A stretch of DNA of 64,000 bases from Oscheius sp. JU75 (taxonomy: Eukaryota; Nematoda; Chromadorea; Rhabditida; Rhabditidae), in the NCBI GenBank assembly GCA_037178855.1, contig JASJZC010000001.1, positions 8,494,001-8,558,000 of the forward strand. The letters are read 5' to 3'. The position numbers were made by a program, and so were the translations under genes. The stretch's first letter is position 1. Every line of letters begins with the position of its first letter. Under the pieces are notes generated by a model. That model was not told the DNA's origin. It worked only from the letters and a program-made list of their open reading frames with translations, and did no database searches. Below, in pieces: positions 60,670 to 64,000 of this stretch.

Positions 60670-62232
60670 ATGCAGTTTCGGATGGATCCTTGCGGGATCG
60701 TCTGTGTTGCTCTAATCTACGCCTGTGTTGGCTACGCGGACTATGTAGTGGCCGTCTGGATGGTTGTACCCATCTTTGGAGACTCGTAACTTTCCTATCG
60801 ATCAAGAATAACTAAAGATTCAGGTTATGGGCGGCAATTCACGTCATTGCCTTTAACACGATACTCCTCTTCGCTCTAATCTCTCACACTAGAGCTATGC
60901 TGGCGGATCCGGGAGTTGTACCTATTAACACCTATAAAAAAAGGTTTGTCATTGTTTAAATACATGTAATCATTTCTTTTTGGACCGCTATTAAAGCTTT
61001 ATCCAGCGAAATACCAGACTGAATCCAAAATTCATACAATACCTGCTATTTCAGTGAGCTCCGCCGCCTCGATTCCTCCAGTTCGGATGACAGCGAGAGT
61101 GACTTTGAAAATACCATTCTCCGTGGGAAGACCGGAGTTGTAAGTCTCCTTTTCCTCTACTTCCTAAATGCAATCCCAGTCCGACGACTGGACAATGTGT
61201 ACGCGTTGCGAGTCCTTCCGTCCTCCTCGAGCTCATCATTGCCGAGTCTGTAGGCGCTGCATACGGAGGATGGATCACCATTGTAAGCAGCTTTGACATA
61301 TTTTGTTTAAAAAAAATATATTAGGCCCATGGGTAAACAACTGTGTAGGAGAATTCAATCAGAAGTACTTTCTCCAATTTCTTATGTACGTCGGCCTGGC
61401 TAGTATCTATTCTTTATTGTGAGTTCGTTACATCACCTTAATTTACAAGTTTTCAGTATCATTGTAATTTCCTGGGTCTACGACGATGAACATGCCTCCA
61501 CAGGAATGAAAGGTCCCTTCGGAGAGAATGCTCATCATGCTAAAGTGTACGTATCTTTTGCCATTTTCCGGTTTTAGTAAAGCTTCAGATTACATTCGAT
61601 ATTCCTATCGATGGCCAGTGTTCTCTTTGGAATGTTCGTTCTGGCCGTGTCTTGTGACCAACTGAACGCCATCTTTACCGAAGAGACGGCGGTGGAAGCG
61701 GTCCAACGCAAGAGTAGGCAACAATATAAGAGAGCAAGACGACGACCGAGGATAGCTCTGCTGGCAGAAGTTTGTGGTGGAGGTGAGTTGTCTAAAATTA
61801 GAACTTTCGAGACAACTCTCTTAAAGAATTGTCTTAAAGAGTAAATCTAGCTTTTGTAGACGCTCCATTCATACCAGCTATATGGGTTGAAAACTAAACA
61901 TTTTTAACTATTTCATGTTATGAAAAGTTGTGGAAGAGCTACAACTTTGCAAAACATCGCTTTGTTAAAAAAAAGTTTGTCTTGGTACAGAAGTCGGAAT
62001 CGGCTCCAAAACACATTTTCTGTCTAAACAATGTTCTGTGAAGTTGTAGGGCAGAAAAAGCTGAACAAGCTCGCAGGGCACTGTCGTGCTTAAAATTAGA
62101 CATTTCAAACTTTCAAAAATTTGACTTGCAGGTGCCGCCTACACCTGGCTCCTACCCTGCACCGCCTATCCGTCGAACCAGTACTCGGGATTGTCCTTTG
62201 ACAGGGACACAGTCGACCACTTCGAAGTTTAG
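60670..62232 (+). CDS. DHHC palmitoyltransferase, ZDHHC3/7 type
   Basis: Eight exons (60670-60785, 60824-60943, 61055-61139, 61180-61282, 61325-61418, 61457-61546, 61589-61782, 62132-62232) give 300 residues. These integral Golgi enzymes transfer palmitate to protein cysteines. The order is: two helices ([40 protein letters not shown]), the DPG motif (ADPGVVP), an acidic linker, the cysteine-rich domain ([20 protein letters not shown] and [20 protein letters not shown]), two more helices, and a TTxE-like segment ([10 protein letters not shown]). The catalytic cysteine codon is split by an intron (T|GC). The C-terminus DHFEV resembles a class II PDZ ligand (inference). The layout and length fit ZDHHC3/7. 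Confidence 0.93.
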
Positions 62233-62542
62233 ACCTCATACTTTCTTTGAATAGTGCCGCTTTCTAGTCTTACAAATATTGCCCAATCAGGTGAATCTCT
62301 ATTCAACAAAATTGAAGAACCCATCTCTCCACAAAGCTGCTTCGGGTTTCGAATTGGTGTTAGACCCCCTTGTTATCATGCATAACTATGTAAATATTCC
62401 AATGAATCGTGTCACAAACAGAGAGACTCTCGATTACCAGCTGTGTGTGGCACTCTCCGGAGCAGTCATTCTTTTCGGCACACTGGGCTCCGCCCAGACC
62501 CGCACGCATTGATCCCAGCCAACAGACAGACTTCCAGCCCCT
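62233..62542. other. intergenic spacer, no gene seen
   Basis: About 310 bases. A CTTCCAG acceptor six bases before the SH3BGRL start could serve trans-splicing. Confidence 0.4.
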
Positions 62543-63765
62543 ATGGCTCCGCTAAAAGTTTACGTTGCGACTATTACGGCAAATCCAGAGGCAAGTTCAC
62601 TCGAAACTCTTATTTGGTACTTTTCTTTACCGTAAGTGAGTCAGCAGCCTCTCTAGATGGGTTTGACATTCTTTTGACAGCACCCGAAAACTTCCAAGAA
62701 GGAGAGTAAAAAGTTTTAGTGTAATTAAGGAAGTAATTCTGGTTGAGAGACAAGGTCACGACAATTTGTCATGGTCAGTCAGAACAGCTGTCCGATGGGC
62801 GAATGGACAGAAGGGTTTTCGACACAGGGATGTGGCTAGCGCTATTAGTTTCAGCGACTGTTTCTTCCGAAACAGTCTAAAGTTATGGGTCCAGCAACCA
62901 GCAGAGGTATGGACTCTGGTAATTTTTCGCCCTATACCGTACCCCATAGTTGGATTCCAAGACTATTGGGAAATAATAGTCCGAGTCTTCAGCTTGTTAG
63001 TACATACGTAGATGAATCGAACCCCCCTCTGGTAAAAAACCGTAAGCCTAAAAAAATACTGCCTCTCTCAAATGTCTGCAAAATATTAAAAAAAAAAAAC
63101 TGCCGTTGGTGGTAGGTACAATTCACGAGCTTGTTAATACAAAATATCAAATATAAACTGATACAAAATATCAGGGAGATTGATTGAGTTCCGGGAGAAG
63201 GAGCTTTCGTTTTAGTGAACTTGATCTAAGATTAGCTGTCCATGTTTACAAAACGACAAATCCCAACTCGTAGATTTGTCCCATTTGTCCCAGAGAGAGG
63301 CAAGTCAACACTTCAGAATTCAGATTCGAAAACGCGTCCAGCGAACTCTGATGCTGCTGGAAGGGCTTGGAATTCCTTTCGACACCATCGATATCACAAA
63401 ACCCGGAAATGATCAACACCGTGTCTGGATGCGAGAACATGCGGTTCGCGAAGGCGATGCCCCCAGCAAACAGCCACCTCTCCCGCCACAATTCTTCTAC
63501 GAAGACGACTATTTGGGGGTAAGTCTCTCTCGAATTTTTCATCCCTTTAGGGCTCAAATCAATGGGGGGCTCCTTTGTGGGACAGATGTCTCTTTCACGC
63601 CACTGCGCACTTAATGTTGTTTAGAGATGGATTGAGCAGGCAGCTGGGGACGACTTCAAACTGACAGAATATATCGGGTTGGCAACTAAGTCTTTTCGCT
63701 TTTTCAAATGCAAAAATTTTTTGAATTCTAAACAACTTTTCCATTCGTTGTTGTACCAGATCTGA
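62543..63765 (+). CDS. SH3BGRL-like thioredoxin-fold protein, last exon altered by mariner
   Basis: Exon 1 62543-62590 (MAPLKVYVATITANPE), exon 2 63324-63518 (RTLMLLEGLGIPFDTIDITK, RVWMREHAV, PLPPQFFYEDDYLG) and exon 3 63625-63765 (RWIEQAAGDDFKLTEYIG) follow the SH3BGRL family order, a glutaredoxin-like fold without the redox CxxC. The first intron has a GC donor (GAG|GCAAGT), the consensus of GC-AG introns, and phase requires it. Family members end just after the position of YIGL. Here a mariner end begins inside that last codon region, so the frame continues for about 25 transposon-derived residues to a TGA at 63763-63765. The protein is probably still folded but has a new tail. Confidence 0.85.
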
Positions 63766-64000
63766 CCATTTCACGGGTAGTTTACGGATACCACGCTCGT
63801 AGAACACCTTGGGTTTCGATGCGAAGAAGTTTGTCAAGTGCGCCGTCGGAATCGAAGTGTTGTCCTTCAATCTCGTTGTTGAGAGTCCGGTACAGATTAT
63901 AGTCGGAAGGGGTAAGGACCTGCCACCCTATCGTCTGCGACATGTCTTTTAACATGACATGTCGCAGATGGTAGGGTGGCAGGTCATCAATAGTCTGGAT
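63674..64000 (-). mobile_element. second mariner copy, internally rearranged, runs off the window
   Basis: Starts TCGGGTTGGCAACTAAGTCT next to TA. The DNA parallels the element at 53548 through the FFASKPKVFYERGIRKLPVK region, then jumps near 63915 to a 30-base palindrome pair (arms 63917-63946 and 63956-63985, 28 of 30 matching). This pair derives from the transposase 5' region (compare 54575-54620). The central transposase is missing at the jump. It is non-autonomous. Confidence 0.85.

Overview
The window looks like nuclear DNA from a nematode. Genes are split by many very short GT-AG introns (35-45 nt is common) with TTTCAG-type acceptors. The gene content includes families typical of nematodes: a multi-Kunitz/lustrin cysteine-rich secreted protein, CX-module membrane proteins and an MSP-domain protein. 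DET1 and talin-derived sequence are also present. I cannot name the species. All gene models were assembled by hand from exon translations and splice phase, and none is confirmed by transcripts.

Left part (1-24 kb): RPS15 (+); the pseudokinase NRBP (+); a 934-residue Kunitz/lustrin secreted protein (+); a Helitron-type helicase remnant; a large protein ending in a kinase domain (-); and a seven-helix receptor (+) with an MSP/coiled-coil gene nested antisense in one of its introns. Middle part (24-45 kb): a CUB-like secreted protein (-); an unidentified protein (-); a multi-RRM protein (-); two CX-type single-pass membrane proteins (-); MEK (+); an unidentified membrane protein (-); NDUFS5 (+); and a divergent Ras-like GTPase (-).

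Right part (44-64 kb) is a rearranged accessory region. DET1 (the CRL4 adaptor), a small lysine-rich gene and MRPL38 occur as two direct segmental copies. The left copy keeps DET1 and the small gene. The right copy keeps MRPL38 and has a truncated DET1 whose exons splice in frame onto cysteine-rich (zinc-finger-like) exons, a candidate chimeric gene. Between the copies lie a nearly perfect 315-bp-arm inverted repeat whose arms carry coding-like sequence, a decayed talin 3' fragment, and a dead mariner element. A second mariner has inserted in the last exon of an SH3BGRL gene at the right edge. A tandem duplication at the DET1/Ras junction is interrupted by an inverted copy of the membrane-protein gene lying left of NDUFS5.

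Most single-copy genes are unrelated housekeeping genes (ribosome, complex I, mitoribosome, ubiquitin ligase, MAPK, palmitoylation) packed closely on both strands. Introns and spacers carry dispersed repeats, including tRNA-derived pieces with a recognisable B box, a family containing GCAAAGTTGTAG, and a family containing GTGGCGGGACCC.
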